This document shows positions 37,337 to 48,828 of a DNA stretch of 64,000 bases, piece by piece. The first letter of the stretch is position 1; each line of letters opens with the position of its first letter. Under the pieces are notes generated by a model. The model worked only from the letters and a program-made list of their open reading frames with translations. It made no database searches and was not told the DNA's origin. The position numbers were made by a program, and so were the translations under genes. Source of the stretch: Nannobrachium achirus (Eukaryota > Chordata > Actinopteri > Myctophiformes > Myctophidae); contig OY997640.1 in the NCBI GenBank assembly GCA_963921795.1, forward strand, positions 8,352,483 to 8,416,482, read 5' to 3'.

Positions 37337-39093
37337 TGGCGCTTGGGTTTCTTCAAGCAGCCTATTGCTCTGTGGCCCTCTTCGCCGCAGTAAAAGCAGT
37401 GTTTACAGTCCTGTAAACCATTCTCGAGACACTTTGGGCAACCATACTGTCCCTCTTTCCTGACCATTCGAGGTCTAGGGGATGAACCACAAGCACGGTC
37501 TTGCTGCACAGTCGCGGCCAATGACTCAACCAACTTAGTCAGCGCATCTATTCTTTCTGTGAGCTGCTGTACATTGTCCGTTTTACTTTTGCGCTCAGCA
37601 GTCTCTTTCTTTGGGTTGGACTCTTTTTCAGGTTCTGCCTCAACTTGGGCACTGTGTGCAGCCGTTTGCTTCTGACGGGGTGTTGAGCCCAATCTGCGTT
37701 GTCGCTCACTCTCATCACTTGTTATTTTCATGACATGTTTCAGGATTGTCTCATCTGTTACTGTACTGTCAGAGAGTAAGGGCTTTAGCTCTCTGCGGAT
37801 ATCATTGTACTTGTGGCCTATTCCTTGGTACACGGTGTGCAGGAAGACACCTTGGACTGTATCTGGACTGCACTTGATCTCAGTTTCAGCTTGTCTCGAT
37901 GTGAACAGGATTCTCTGTTTCAGGCCGATTACACGATACAGGAATTGTTGCGGAGTCTCATGTTCATTTTGCTTTGCGCACATCAACTCTTGGAAAAGTT
38001 CTGTGCTGCTCTTTTCTCCCAAATGAGACTGAAGGAACCCCTTGAGCTCTGCTACAGTTATGTCGTCCTTATTCATGAGCATGTCCTTGAAATCTCCAGG
38101 CTTAAGGATCCGCAGCACGCCTCTCACTATTTCAAGGTCACTGAAGTTCTCCTTTAATCCTTCCTCAATCTGCCGGCACACGCTGGTGTAGCTGATGTCA
38201 GAAGAATGATCTCCGATTTGGCCCCCTTGCACTTTAAATTCACGGCGGTGAAGGTAAGACAAGTCTTTCAGGGACACCATCTTCTCTTGTGTATGGAATG
38301 GAGCTGTGTCTGATTGATGAACATGGTGTGGTGTGTTATGGTTCTGCGGAGGGAACTGTACAGGTGTGGGTTGTGAGGTAGGATGTGATGTAGGCGTGCG
38401 TATGGATGGTGTGTTGTGTTGTGGGGTGTGCTGTACAGGTGTGGGTTGTGAGGTAGGCAGGTTCATGAATGGTGTGTTGTGCTGTGGAATATGCTGTACA
38501 GGTGTGGGTGGTGAGGTAGGATGTAAAGTGGGAATGTTCATGAATTGACATAGCTTCATACTCAAATCATTATAACATTCAAGCATTTTCTGAACATCAT
38601 CTGGCATTTTCTGAACATCATCTGGCATAACATTGGCTGTACTAGCTGTAGTAGCAGTACCTAAGGCACTGAGTGACTGAGAATTCACTAAATCACCAGA
38701 GGTTACGCTAACTGAACTAGTGACAGGTACATTGGCTGGGTCTGAAAGGGTTAACCCACTAGAGTGAGAGGCTAAATCCATGAGCTGTGTCTCTTCATTT
38801 ACACTGGATTCAACAGGTAAAGTAACATTAGGTTCTCTGACCTTCTCAATAGCATCACTCAAAACAAGTAATTCAACCATACCCGCATCCTCAGACTCTA
38901 GCAGCTGCTTACTGTGCATGAACTCTTGGATGTGGTCGAAACACCCATTCACGTCTTCACTGTCGAGCTTTGACGGGTCCTCGCCTGAAACCGGGCCGAC
39001 ATCCTTGGCAATCTGGAAAAGTTCTTTGGGTGACAACGAAAGCAGGCCTTTCCTGATCTCCCAGACCAGGCTCTTCCTCCCTCCGTCTGCCAT
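37312..39093 (-). CDS. gag: Gag of gypsy element 2
   Basis: 593 residues from ATG at 39093 (strong context, GACATGG). The open frame continues 12 codons upstream to 39129 without an ATG, so 39093 is the better start. Structural protein that packages element RNA. The N-terminal part is acidic and Leu-rich. The middle has a Pro/Thr/Gln/His-rich repeat zone (PTPVQHxPQHNTP, about three copies, 38330-38560) and a direct duplication of MPDDVQK (near 38600-38627). A capsid-like segment follows ([36 protein letters not shown]). The C-terminus has a CCHC knuckle [14 protein letters not shown] preceded by a CPKC...CKHC cluster. It overlaps pol in the -1 frame and ends at TAG 37314-37312. Confidence 0.93.
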   Translation of the reverse strand: MADGGRKSLVWEIRKGLLSLSPKELFQIAKDVGPVSGEDPSKLDSEDVNGCFDHIQEFMHSKQLLESEDAGMVELLVLSDAIEKVREPNVTLPVESSVNEETQLMDLASHSSGLTLSDPANVPVTSSVSVTSGDLVNSQSLSALGTATTASTANVMPDDVQKMPDDVQKMLECYNDLSMKLCQFMNIPTLHPTSPPTPVQHIPQHNTPFMNLPTSQPTPVQHTPQHNTPSIRTPTSHPTSQPTPVQFPPQNHNTPHHVHQSDTAPFHTQEKMVSLKDLSYLHRREFKVQGGQIGDHSSDISYTSVCRQIEEGLKENFSDLEIVRGVLRILKPGDFKDMLMNKDDITVAELKGFLQSHLGEKSSTELFQELMCAKQNEHETPQQFLYRVIGLKQRILFTSRQAETEIKCSPDTVQGVFLHTVYQGIGHKYNDIRRELKPLLSDSTVTDETILKHVMKITSDESERQRRLGSTPRQKQTAAHSAQVEAEPEKESNPKKETAERKSKTDNVQQLTERIDALTKLVESLAATVQQDRACGSSPRPRMVRKEGQYGCPKCLENGLQDCKHCFYCGEEGHRAIGCLKKPKRQGNESRLL

Positions 39094-39205
39094 GTCAGGT
39101 CCTTTCCCCACCACTCGTCGCTCAGTCAAAGTCTCTCACACGGTCTCTGCTCTCAGTGAATCAGTTCTCTTTGGGCTCCAGGTACCACGTGTCGCCTCAG
39201 CAGCT

Positions 39206-39335
39206 CTCTCTCTGGGCCACACGTTCAGCACGTCGCATGGGCAGGTGTCTCGGGGTCACACATTCAGCATGTCGCATTGGCAGGTGTCTCGGGGCACACG
39301 CTCTGCATGTCTCAACAGCAGGTCTCTCTGGGTCA
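39206..39335 (-). repeat. 39-bp tandem repeat in the gypsy 2 leader
   Basis: Three degenerate units with CACACGTTCAGCACGTCGCA and GGCAGGTGTCTCGGGG lie between the primer site and gag, the place where packaging signals usually sit. Confidence 0.75.
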
Positions 39336-39381
39336 CCGGTGTAGATTTTTAGGATCAGCTCCAGGCCAGTGGGAGGAGCCA

Positions 39382-39399
39382 ATCCCGGACGAGCCCCCA
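39382..39399 (-). other. Primer binding site, tRNA-Pro type
   Basis: Minus strand TGGGGGCTCGTCCGGGAT, 18 bases, starting 6 bases after the 5' LTR end. It is complementary to the 3' end of tRNA-Pro as used by murine leukaemia-type retroviruses (from knowledge of that primer site). Confidence 0.9.
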
Positions 39400-39405
39400 A
39401 GAATC

Positions 39406-40548
39406 TGTTACACGCCTCAAGTGGCTAATGTAAACAGATTATATTTTTAAAACTGCTCTGCAGTATTGTTCACCTGATAAAACAGGACAAAAGAGGAGAC
39501 AGAGTCAGCTTTGTGTTGTTACGTTTCTCTTCCTTGTTCAATCTCAATTTATTCACAATCATCATCAAATCACTTTACTTCTCTTTGTTTTAAAGAGTTT
39601 TCAGTCATTCAGTACTGTAATCAATCATCACATATTCACAAAATTACAGTAATCCCATATTTTCTCATTTTCTTCTCTCTTACACATATTCATCAAAATC
39701 ACAATAAACATTTCTGTTCATGTTCATATTCCCATATGTTTTATCAGTATCCATGAACTGTATTTGTTCTTTGGCATTTTAACCAGTAATAATGTTTTAG
39801 AATGAATTCTTTTTAACTGTCTGTCATATACCATGAACTTATTTATGTATCACCATCAAATGGCATTAATCATGAAATCACTTGGACCCAAAAGGTCAAT
39901 ACTGCATTGGCATAACAACAATGCATATAGTGCAAAGATACATTACAAGGCATTATATTGGAGGAAACTGACTAACAACAAAACGAAAATAAAGCATTCC
40001 CAAATGCAAAGGGTACTAATCATATTAATCACCAGAACAGGAGCTATTAAACACTACAGGGAGCAACATAATACTGTACATGAAACAACCCAAAAACAGC
40101 CACGTTGTGACTAGCAGCATGTAATGGCTGCCATGAATCTGCTGTTTACACTCAGATTCTACATACTAATTAAACCCATACAAAACGACATTTCTGGTCT
40201 AGAACCAAGATAAGTTTTGCTTCATGTTACAAAGAGCTGATAAAGAACAGGTTTTGTGTTCTAATAAAGCATTTACCTGATAAAACAGGACAAAAGAGGA
40301 GACAGAGTCAGCTTTGTGTTGTTACGTTTCTCTTCCTTGTTCAATCTGAGGAGAAACGTCACGTGACCACCTACTACTTACTACCTGTCTCACCAGACGC
40401 TTTTGCCACCTGGTGGCAAAAGGTGGAATAGGTCTGTTCCTAAAATATACATTCTCTGCTCATTCTAAGGCACAACAAAGTCCCCAAAAAATACAATAAA
40501 ATCACACATAATAAAACAAAATGTGACTACACTTTTGTGTATGTCACA
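39406..40548 (-). repeat. 5' LTR of gypsy element 2
   Basis: 1143 bp, near-identical to 31420-32559 apart from two small indels and about one substitution. The promoter for the element RNA is expected here. The same 23-base palindrome occurs at 40400-40422. Confidence 0.95.
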
Positions 40549-40905
40549 TATGCAGCTGCTATACCCTGGGTCCAGGGGGGAAATACAAATCCATGAATGT
40601 CTCTGTGTATATCTGTGCTGGTTATTATGTTGTTAAATTACAGTAAAATAACTACTAATGCAACATTTTACAAAATAGCCTATTATAATTATATTCTCCA
40701 CACTTGTATTCTCCCCATCTTGACAAAATGGTATATTCCCAGGTTCTGCAGGTCAGCTGCACAGGTGCAATGCATTAATTGTGGCACGTTTACTAAAATG
40801 CCAAGTAGCTGCACTTGAACAACCGTTCCAGGCTGCCAAATCCAGCCCAAGAAACCGTAGAAACCCGGGTAAAAAACTTACAAAACCTGATGCCACTGCC
40901 CTAAC

Positions 40906-41429
40906 TGATGCCACTGCCCTGAAATGAAGTAAGTAAAACATTTGGGTACTTTTTTTCCGCCACTCAGAAGAGGGAGCATTAGCATAAGCCACCATGTACA
41001 CCATGGCCTGGCGACGCTATTTGAATCACAAATAACATCGTAAATTTGCAGCGCCCAGGCGAAGCCATGTGACCTCACAAAGAATCCTTGACTGGAGATT
41101 AAAAACCCCTAGCGCTCAACATTTGCATCTCAATAAAAAGTCCCAACATAGCAGGTTAAGACCGCTTTCAATCTCATGCAATGTGCAAGCCAGCAAATCA
41201 AAAATAACTAAGTTGTTGACTGGGACAGTTATAATTTCCCCCCCGCACAATTCCCGTAGAGGTACGCTTGTATGTGCTGTATATTTTAGACTTGTCAGGC
41301 TTTCATTGCTCGTCGTTGCTCGTCGTTGCTAAGCATTCAGAGTCACGTTGGATGAGAGGAGCCCCCATGTATCTTTGATCTGAGGCCACAATTCATACAG
41401 TGAAAGGAAACGTATGCATTGATACCATT
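40906..41429. other. No gene recognised
   Basis: Contains a short dispersed word block (GAAGAGGGAGCATTAGCATA, 40967-40986) shared with 28808, and a CGTCGTTGCT duplication near 41312. Confidence 0.5.
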
Positions 41430-41497
41430 GCTGTCGTGCAGAAACCTTGTATCTCCATATTTCAACTTTTCAAGTTTTATTCACGTAACCTAATAGA

Positions 41498-41535
41498 TAG
41501 ATAGATACCTTTATTATCCCAAGGGGAAAAATCAG
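41498..41535. mobile_element. GATAGATA tail and LINE-like 3' end fragment
   Basis: TAGATAGATAGATACCTTTA then TTATCCCAAGGGGAAA, words I associate with 3' ends of fish LINEs. Only a short stub. Confidence 0.45.
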
Positions 41536-41630
41536 TTGCCCAGAGGCAGCACAGCAGTATAATGCCTAGCTACTTTGCCATATTGCAGTGTCACATGACA
41601 TTGGCAAACAAAAATTGCCGATCTACAAGC

Positions 41631-42020
41631 TCAGTGGCTCAGGAGGTATAGAGTATGGATCCCAAGTTCGATCCGTGGCTCCTCCTACTACATGCCCAAG
41701 TGTCCTTGAGCAAGACTCTGAACCCCTATCTGCTCCCAATGAGTTATTGCCTTGGTTTCCTCTGCCGTCACCCGTTGGTGTGTGAGTAAACGTGTGAATG
41801 TGAAATACGAGGGCCGCTCTCCATTCCGACATTGACTTCTTATTGTCGGAGTGGCAACACTTCCATAGAGGTTAGGGTTATGGTTAGCTTAGCCGGTATA
41901 GTGTTAGTGTCGGAATGGAGACATGTCGGAATGGAGACGTGTAACCGTGAAATACATTGTAAAGCGCTTTGGAGAAAATTGCTATATGAATGCAGTCCAT
42001 ATATATAAATGCAGTCCATT
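41631..42020 (+). mobile_element. tRNA-derived SINE with L2/CR1-like tail
   Basis: The head CTCAGTGGCTCAGGAGGTAT and the B-box-like AGTTCGATCC precede CAAGTGTCCTTGAGCAAGAC. The 3' part has TTGTAAAGCGCTTTGGAG and GCTATATGAATGCAGTCCAT, typical of LINE-derived SINE tails in fish. It has an internal insertion (41820-41940). Confidence 0.78.
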
Positions 42021-42233
42021 TACAATGTGTTGCAATTTCAGAACATTGAGAGCTTGTAGATCGGCAATTTTTTTGCTATTCTTGGGGGGATAAAAAAAAC
42101 AAAAAAAACAAGAGCTTGTGACTAAATAATAACTACATCAGAGTCATTGGACACAGTGTACACCCCCCCCCCCCCCCCCCCCATTTCCTGAAAAGTAAGA
42201 GCTTTTGGACATACAAGGTTCCCACCCGACAGC

Positions 42234-43059
42234 CACGATTTTCAAACTATTCAGACAGACGCCTCCAGCTCCTGACCACCATCAAATGGACGAGCAGCGT
42301 AGCGTGACAGAGGACCTATTCATACTGGCCCTCTTTCATTCAGGCCTGTCACAACCAGCCGAACAGCAAACTAAATTCAGGTGTAATAAAGGCTATTCCA
42401 CTTCGCCCCTCCACAGCAGTAACAATATTTTCTCATAAACGGGTTGCCCTGTGATAAAATATTCATGCCCAGAGGAACAGAGAGTATAGCCTCTGCCTAG
42501 AGCTCTTAAACAGACACAGCATACACAGCACATTCATACACCTTTCTATAGCAGGAAAGAAGAAATCGATAGAGATCATTACAGCATGGGAACATGTTGA
42601 AAAGACAATTTCTCACTAGCTTCATAGTCAGGAAAGCCTCCTATCTGTGTGCACAAACGAGTGAAAACGACTCGCGGCTTCTGATTGGTCTGTAGAGGGG
42701 TACTGGACCAGTGTTGTCCAGTGTAAAACTTGAGTCACTTACTGATTTGCCTCAAAGAACGTCTCTGCAAGAAGTGTCACCAACGTCATTTCTCTACCCT
42801 GCAATTCCAATCTGCAGATTCGTCACACACTGGGTGGCAGACTGGAGCTGAAACTGCGGCGTATTACAATGGAGCGGGCCCAGTCACGTCTCGCGATGAC
42901 AGCTATGCAGCTAAGGCAGAAACGCACTATGTGCTCTTTCGATACCTCAGTACAATAAAATAGTTTGCAAGTCTTTTATATTCCTGGAGCGATTATATTA
43001 CAAAGGTCGCAATAGTTCAGAAATAATGTTTGTTTACAAGCTGTCCAGCCCCGGCACTG
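42234..43059. other. No gene recognised
   Basis: ORFs of about 77 codons at 42205-42438 and 42730-42963 have no recognisable domain and look incidental. Confidence 0.5.
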
Positions 43060-43525
43060 GCCGGCAGCCCGGGCTCTCGTAGACTCTAATGTTATTCACG
43101 AACCTCCGCCACCGAACTTCCGCCACCCAAAGGGGCCTTTTCCACCGGCAAAGAACGGGTTCTGGTTCTTCCTCTCACCTATGGGATGAACCAGAGGTGA
43201 GCTTTTCCACCAAGAACCGGAGTTGGTTCTGAACCGTAAAAGCTGGTTCCGAAGGGGAATCACAAAATCCTTGGTTCCTCTGGTTCAATCATGGTTCAAT
43301 CTGGTGGAAACGCAAGCCGGTTCGCAAAAACGAACCAAGGTTCCAAGAAAGTTGAACCGGCACTGGTTCTGGAACCGGTTCAAAGTGTCATGGCGTATAG
43401 CCATGGTCACTGACCACGCCCACGTATGTGCCATTTCAAAACTTCACGCGTCCTGCCATTGGCAAGACAGTAGATTTCCAGTGGATTGGCAGAACATTGA
43501 GCTTGTAGATCAGCTATTTTTGCTA
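43060..43525. mobile_element. Miniature element rich in GGTTC/GAACC words
   Basis: 43130-43400 has many GGTTCTGG, GAACCGG and GGTTCCGA words in both orientations (for example GAACCGGCACTGGTTCTGGA), as in a known fish hAT-like family. A lone hairpin arm GAGCTTGTAGATCAGCTATT follows at 43499-43518. Confidence 0.55.
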
Positions 43526-43599
43526 TTTTATGACCTTCTCTGACTTCAAAGTTAAATCTACATATGAAGGTGAATTCTGCTTTTCATTGGGAATGGAGT

Positions 43600-43960
43600 G
43601 GTTTCGGGGAAATCTCGCTTTTTCGAACGACTGTCATTTCGACAAAGGAGCGTCGGGAGGGTTAGCGACTCACCCCACGAGGTTAGGTTTAGGGTAAGGG
43701 TTAGAGTTGGGTGTCGAACAGATGACACGTAGTAACAGCGAAACGCTCTCGTGGTTTCTTGCCATTTGCGGGTTTCTGCAAAAATACGCTCCATTCTCCA
43801 TAACAATTAGAAAGGCAAAACAGGGAAAAAAGTGGTGGAAAAATTGCATTTGCAGGACATTTTCAGGAAAAGAGCAGTAAAGCCCGAAGACTTGAAACAG
43901 CTGTATCTGTACTGTAAATGAAAAGAGAGTCAAGCTAAGTGATAAAAACAAATCCGCCGA
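43600..43960. repeat. Dispersed repeat (sister at 14270-14650)
   Basis: Shared TTGCATTTGCAGGACATTTT and TTTCTGCAAAAATACGCT words. It also contains degenerate GGTTAGG repeats at 43660-43705. Confidence 0.65.
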
Positions 43961-44154
43961 AACGTAGTGAATCAGGCTGGATCTCAGGCTAAGATTAGAA
44001 GGATTAGGATTAGGATCCCCTTGAGTACAAATTAAACCCAATTGAAAAAGTAATGTTAAAAAGAGAAATCGGAGATACCGTATTGTAGGGCATTAACGAC
44101 TCGAAGTTGAGTTGAAGTCGACTTTATCGTTTGATGACGTCATCACATCACACA

Positions 44155-44935
44155 CGACCCCCCCAATTATTTTGGGGGGTCCCCAGCTGATTAACTTAAT
44201 GTGAAACATTGTTTTCTCGCTCAACTGTAAACAAACCAACATAAAGTTTAAGTGTATAGAGAGTATCTGCACATTTCTAAAGTGCCAATTTAACCCTCTA
44301 AGGCCCACGGTTGTAATATTACAACGTTTGTATTTTATCCAAAAAAAGGTTTAAATCATTTTATTTTAGCTCCCCCTACCACCTAAACACCACCATTGGA
44401 TTCTATTGTTTAGTATTACAATGCCATTGGCCACAATATTTGCATATAAATACCCCCCACAGGGGCTGACATTCACACCCGCCACACCCGCTGAAATTCC
44501 AGAGTTTTGACGAACAACATCTCACTTTTTCATGGAAGCTATACCTCAAAAAAACATAAGTAAAATGCCTGTACTATTCTTTTTGGTGATCATTAGAATG
44601 TCTAGAACATGTACATATGTTATTATTTTGAAAAATATCCCCCATATGTAAATTAGAGCATGATTTATGATTTTTGATTTATGGCTATAAAATCTTACAA
44701 AAACATTTTTTTGAAAAAAACATTACATTTTCCTCTTAATAGGACTCCTACAACACCATCTGATTTTTTTCAATTTTTTATTTCAAGTATTTCTTAATGC
44801 GGGCCTTAGAGGGTTAAGGACTTTTTAATACCTCTAAAATGACAAATGAAACATTGTCCAAATTGTCAAATATTAGAGGCAGAAATTGTGAAATTAGCCG
44901 ATCTGCTATTTTCACAATAGAGCGTTTTTTTTATT
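44155..44935. mobile_element. hAT-like element (GGGGTCCCC type), carrying a TTAA insertion
   Basis: Matches 53166-53990: TTTGGGGGGTCCCCAG, GTGTATAG, GCACATTTCTAAAGTG, AACATTGTCC and TTAGCCGATCTGCTATTTTC. The hairpin here is reduced to a short arm at 44893-44912. Interrupted by 44294-44813. Confidence 0.75.
44294..44813. mobile_element. piggyBac-like miniature element, TTAA target
   Basis: Ends CCCTCTAAGGCCCACGG and GCGGGCCTTAGAGGG are inverted repeats, flanked by TTAA (44290-44293 and 44814-44817). The empty site (CAATTTAAGGAC) is present in the sister copy at 53330-53340. 520 bp, no transposase ORF. Confidence 0.92.
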
Positions 44936-45179
44936 TATTTTTTTAACTTCGACTTTCGACTTTCTCTGGTGGGAGTTGACTTGTGTAATGAAGTAGACTG
45001 AGTCGACTTGCCAAATTTTTCCGTTAATGCCCTACCGTATAGGCCCACTGTAGTAGTTACGAAAGTATAATGTACAAATCAAATGCAGACGGCATGGACT
45101 GAACGCAGCATTATTTTGTGAAACTACCCTAAAGTCTTATGCCTTATGTAACCCCAATAAAATACTGTAACTCAAGTGA

Positions 45180-45567
45180 AACTAAGCCATAACCCCTTCA
45201 AAACCTGAGTGTAACCACAACCGAAAGTGACAACAAATCCTTTGTGTCCAAAAATAACCGATCTACATCGCCTCACAGCGCGAGGCGTTGTGAGCTTGTA
45301 GATCGGCTATTTTTGGCAAAGAGCTTTGGTGTAGAGGGGAAAAAGAGCAGACTAAGTACAGAGTGAAAGGTCAAGTTTATTAAGTATTGACGGTTCAAGT
45401 GCTTAAATATCTGAAAACACAAATTGACATGAATCCAAAATACACTGATGATTGTGCTGTCAAACAATGAAACTATACAGAATCTATTTTATGAGAAGGT
45501 TGTGGGGGTCCCTGCCTCATCTCTCTCAACTAAGGGGTCCTTGGCCTGAAAAGGTTGAAGTCCCCTG
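45180..45567. mobile_element. hAT-like element with hairpin (sister of 13124-13525)
   Basis: Inverse orientation to the intron 3 copy. The end GACTTCAACCTTTTCAGG is read on the minus strand from 45567. Hairpin at 45248-45316. Confidence 0.72.
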
Positions 45568-45752
45568 ATTTACACATTTACCACATGAGGTTCCAGTAAT
45601 GTGCCTTTTTGGGAGCAAGCAGCAAACGACACGGGGCCAACGCGTCGTGAGCTTCTAGATCGGCAATTTCCCACAGAACGGTGGCCCCCCCGGAATGGGG
45701 ACACCGGGGTTCATGTGGTTACAATGGCTGTCACAGACAGCCATTGATTTAA

Positions 45753-46305
45753 CCCATTTAGGCCTAGAAATGATTGAATGCTTTAGCTATCGAAAAATAG
45801 CAGATATACAATCTGCTATTTTTGAAAAAGTCGTGAAAATGTGTGCAAATCTTTGAATATATGTATTTTCAAAGCGAAGGTTTGTGACTCAAATTTTGCT
45901 TCTGGGTGGTCCCTGGAACTAAATATTTTGAGATGGGGGTCCGTGGCCAAATACATATAATTTTGGGGGTCCTTCACATGAAAAAGTATGAGAACCACTG
46001 ACATAGTAGTCTCTCAAGAACAGACTAAATGAGCTCCAGTTACGTGAAAAGGACCTCTTCTTTGACGATGGCTGGCCAGATTGCTGACATAGAAACATGG
46101 GTTTTTCAAAAAACCTTTTGAAGGATTCAAAAGACACTTATAGAATCTGGTCAAAATTCTAATTTTCACGATTTTTCAAAAATAGCAGATGTACAAGCTC
46201 GCAGCGCGGCACTCGGTGCCGCGCTGTGAGCTTGTATATCTGCTATTTTTCAATAGTTAAATCGTAAAATAATGATACACAGAATGTGTACCCGTTCTGA
46301 ATGGG
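45753..46305. mobile_element. TTAA-flanked miniature element with two hairpins
   Basis: Ends CCCATTTAGGCCTAG and CCGTTCTGAATGGG, flanked by TTAA (45749-45752 and 46306-46309). The core between hairpins 45792-45824 and 46176-46250 contains the reverse of GTGGTTCTCAAAC and the GTGAAGGACCCCCAAAAT words. Confidence 0.88.
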
Positions 46306-46545
46306 TTAAGGCCTTGCGTCCGTGGAGGCCTTATTTAGGAAAGCCATCTGTCTCCCCACGCCTGGAAACTCTAAAAGGTTATTTAACTGCCCAAGCTGTC
46401 TGGACGCTCTAAAAGGTTATTTAGCTGCCCAGTGGCCACGGCAGGAATAGATGGAGGCCACGGAAGAGCACTGATGCTATCTGTTTGTCTTGGCTATCGA
46501 TCAGTGGCGGAGAGGAACTGAGTACGTTTACTCGAATACTGCGTT

Positions 46546-46979
46546 CAGGGGAATCACAAGGAAGGGGAAAGTGGGACTGTGTTACCAGGGCCCAAGGTGG
46601 GAGGAGCCTTAATTCTTTTATACTTTAGCTATTGAAAAATAGCAGATCTACAAGCTCACAGAGCGGCACCGAGTGCCGTGCTGCGAGCTTGCGAGCTGCT
46701 ATTTTTGAAAAGTCGTGAAAATGTGTGCAAATCTTCGAATATATGTATTTTTTAAGGCGAACATTTGTCAAATGTCTACAATTTTGCTTATGGGGGGTCC
46801 CTGGAACTAAAATAATTGAGATGGGGGTCCGTGGCCTAATACATATCATTTTGGGGGTCCTTCACATGAAAAGGTTTGAGCACCACTGACATAGAAACAT
46901 AGGTTTTTCAAAAAACCTTAGTATTCAGACTTGCACAAGTTTTCAAGATTTTTCAAAAATAGCAGATCTTCACCCCGTA

Positions 46980-46985
<6 letters not shown>
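46546..46985. mobile_element. hAT-ended element of the same core, right end lost
   Basis: Starts CAGGGGAATCACAAGG, has hairpin 46633-46708 and the shared core, and breaks in the second hairpin arm at TAGCAGATCTTCACCCCG next to a (GA)n tract. Confidence 0.8.

Positions 46986-47019
<34 letters not shown>
46983..47019 (+). repeat. (GA)n microsatellite
   Basis: About 18 GA repeats at the break point of the preceding element. Confidence 0.97.
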
Positions 47020-47023
<4 letters not shown>

Positions 47024-48047
47024 TTGCACAAGCTGGTTGCATTGATTTCCATTCTACTCTGAAACATAAAAAGGGCTTTATCTCTGAATGAGGTGAAAAG
47101 AACGCCAGGGAAGCAGAGATCTGATTGTTTTCACGGCGACACTATAACGCGATGGTCGGCCCCCGTTTGGATTTTAGTTTCGCGAGCGTTTGTAAACAAA
47201 GGGATTATCTTCCTCAATCGTCAGTGGACACCCACGTGCACACGCACGAAGCTTCCGAGGCTCTTCAAAATAAAGCGTGAGTGAACGGCGGCAGCAGCAA
47301 CAGCTAGAAATGTTATAAACCTGAGCAGCCCATGTGTTAAGTAAAAAAAGAATCTGATTACTTCTTCCACCATTGCTATCGATTTCTCTCTCTCTCTCTC
47401 TCATTTGTGCCCGTGTCTGCCTCCCACATCCAAGAGGGAAAAGGTGACCGAGGCATTCACCAGCTGTGAAGACAGAGCCTGATTGGATGATCATCGGTAG
47501 GAGATGGTAAACACGGCGATGATGATAGCACACACTTTTGCAGGGATCACCTTTTGATGGGGGACGCGCTGCGAGAGCACAGCATCCTCTTCATTAGGGT
47601 TGTCATTTACAGGCCAGCAGCATTATCAGGCCATTACCTGACCTTGGCACGAGCCTCACAGGGTTGTTGACGAGATAACGCTTATCAACTCATGCAGGGC
47701 GGTGGATGACCAATACAGGAACAAGTCCAGACTGAAACGACACTGACGCAACACTCCATTAACGTAATATAGATCAAAGCACGTGGTTCTCGAAGAGGGG
47801 TCCAGGGGAGCCACCGGGGTCCTTGAGAGGTCTCCGGGGGAGTCGGCACTCCCCAGCAACATGGGTTCAAGCAGTCGTGTGTTCTAGGGATACGATCATA
47901 GATATAAAAAGCTAGATACCTCATCCACCTGCAGTTCATTGGAGCGTCATGTAACAACAACAGGAGGCCGGAAAAACAGAGGGGAACGCTGCCAGTCAAA
48001 GTGACTACTGGCCAATCACAGCACATCTTTTCCAGGACTCAACAGAG
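47020..48047. other. No gene recognised
   Basis: Contains a short (CT)n run at 47387-47403. The ORFs at 47174-47533 and 47685-48026 have no recognisable domains. Confidence 0.5.
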
Positions 48048-48778
48048 CTTTAAAGGGATATGAAACACAAAATCACTTTTTCTATAAATATATATTATAT
48101 CAATGAGTCACTTGTGATAGGGAGCAGTGATATGGTTCAATTTGCCCATAGGCTTGGGGATTCAGAGCTTTCTGCTGTCTCTGTAGCTATTTCTGTGTAC
48201 TTCCAGTTTCTAGGTCAAAAGAAATCTTTCGCGCCACTCATTAAATATTAGCTATCAATGTTCTGTGGTGTAACGTGACGTAGGCATATCTAATTAATAT
48301 TAACGTTTGTAGAGTTGTATCAAGGGGGGCGTGGTTTCACGGTAGGCCTATGCTTGTTTCAGCCAGACAGCCAGAGAGAACGAAGAGCTGGCTCCGTCAA
48401 CAGACAGTTACACTGTGTGGTGCCTGTGTTATTTTCTGTGTAGTGTAGCCTGTGTGTGTGCGTGCGTGCGTGTCGTGACAGTGCACGCACACACTCAACG
48501 TCCACACGAAAAATAGCAGATCTACAAGCTCACAACGCGTCGCGAAAGCGACACGTTGTGAGCTTGTATATAGGCTATGTATGTAGCCTAGCTATTAGCC
48601 GTAGAGCCGACACCAACGTGTCTACATGAGAAGCTGCTATGCTACGGCTGTTAGCTAGGCTACATAGCTACATAGCAGATATACAAGCTCACAACGCGTC
48701 CCTTTCACGACACGTTGTGAGCTTGTAGATCTGCTAGTTTTCGTGTGTGGACGTCGCGTGTGTGCGCGCACTGTCACG

Positions 48779-48828
<50 letters not shown>

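Larger units (their letters stand above)
31420..40548 (-). mobile_element. Complete Ty3/gypsy LTR retrotransposon 2
   Basis: 9.13 kb, read on the minus strand: 5' LTR (39406-40548), primer site, leader, gag, pol in the -1 frame, 3' LTR (31420-32559). TATG flanks both ends (31416-31419 and 40549-40552), and the sister hAT copies at 54328-54830 and 57350 show the unoccupied site with a single TATG. gag and pol are uninterrupted and the two LTRs are nearly identical, so the copy is young and possibly still active. No envelope-like ORF is present. Confidence 0.97.
31388..40905. mobile_element. hAT miniature element split by gypsy element 2
   Basis: Left part 31388-31419 (CAGGGGTGTCAATTGGGTAT) and right part 40549 to about 40905 together match the intact copies at 54328-54830 and about 56940-57350. 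The right end is approximate because of a 19-bp tandem duplication (GATGCCACTGCCCT). Confidence 0.85.
41430..42233. mobile_element. Miniature element (GAAACCTTGTAT family) whose hairpin loop holds a SINE
   Basis: Inverted ends CTGTCGTGCAGAAACCTTGT and ACAAGGTTCCCACCCGACAG. The central hairpin arms (AATTGCCGATCTACAAGCTC at 41613-41632 and its complement at 42050-42069) are split by the SINE at 41631-42020. Poly-C lies at 42163-42182. Sister copies: 50735-50967, 52355-52554, 58833-59097. Confidence 0.75.

Noticed and set aside
37312-39129. Gag start at 39129
   Set aside because: The codon there is TTG. The ATG at 39093 is in strong context and is used instead.
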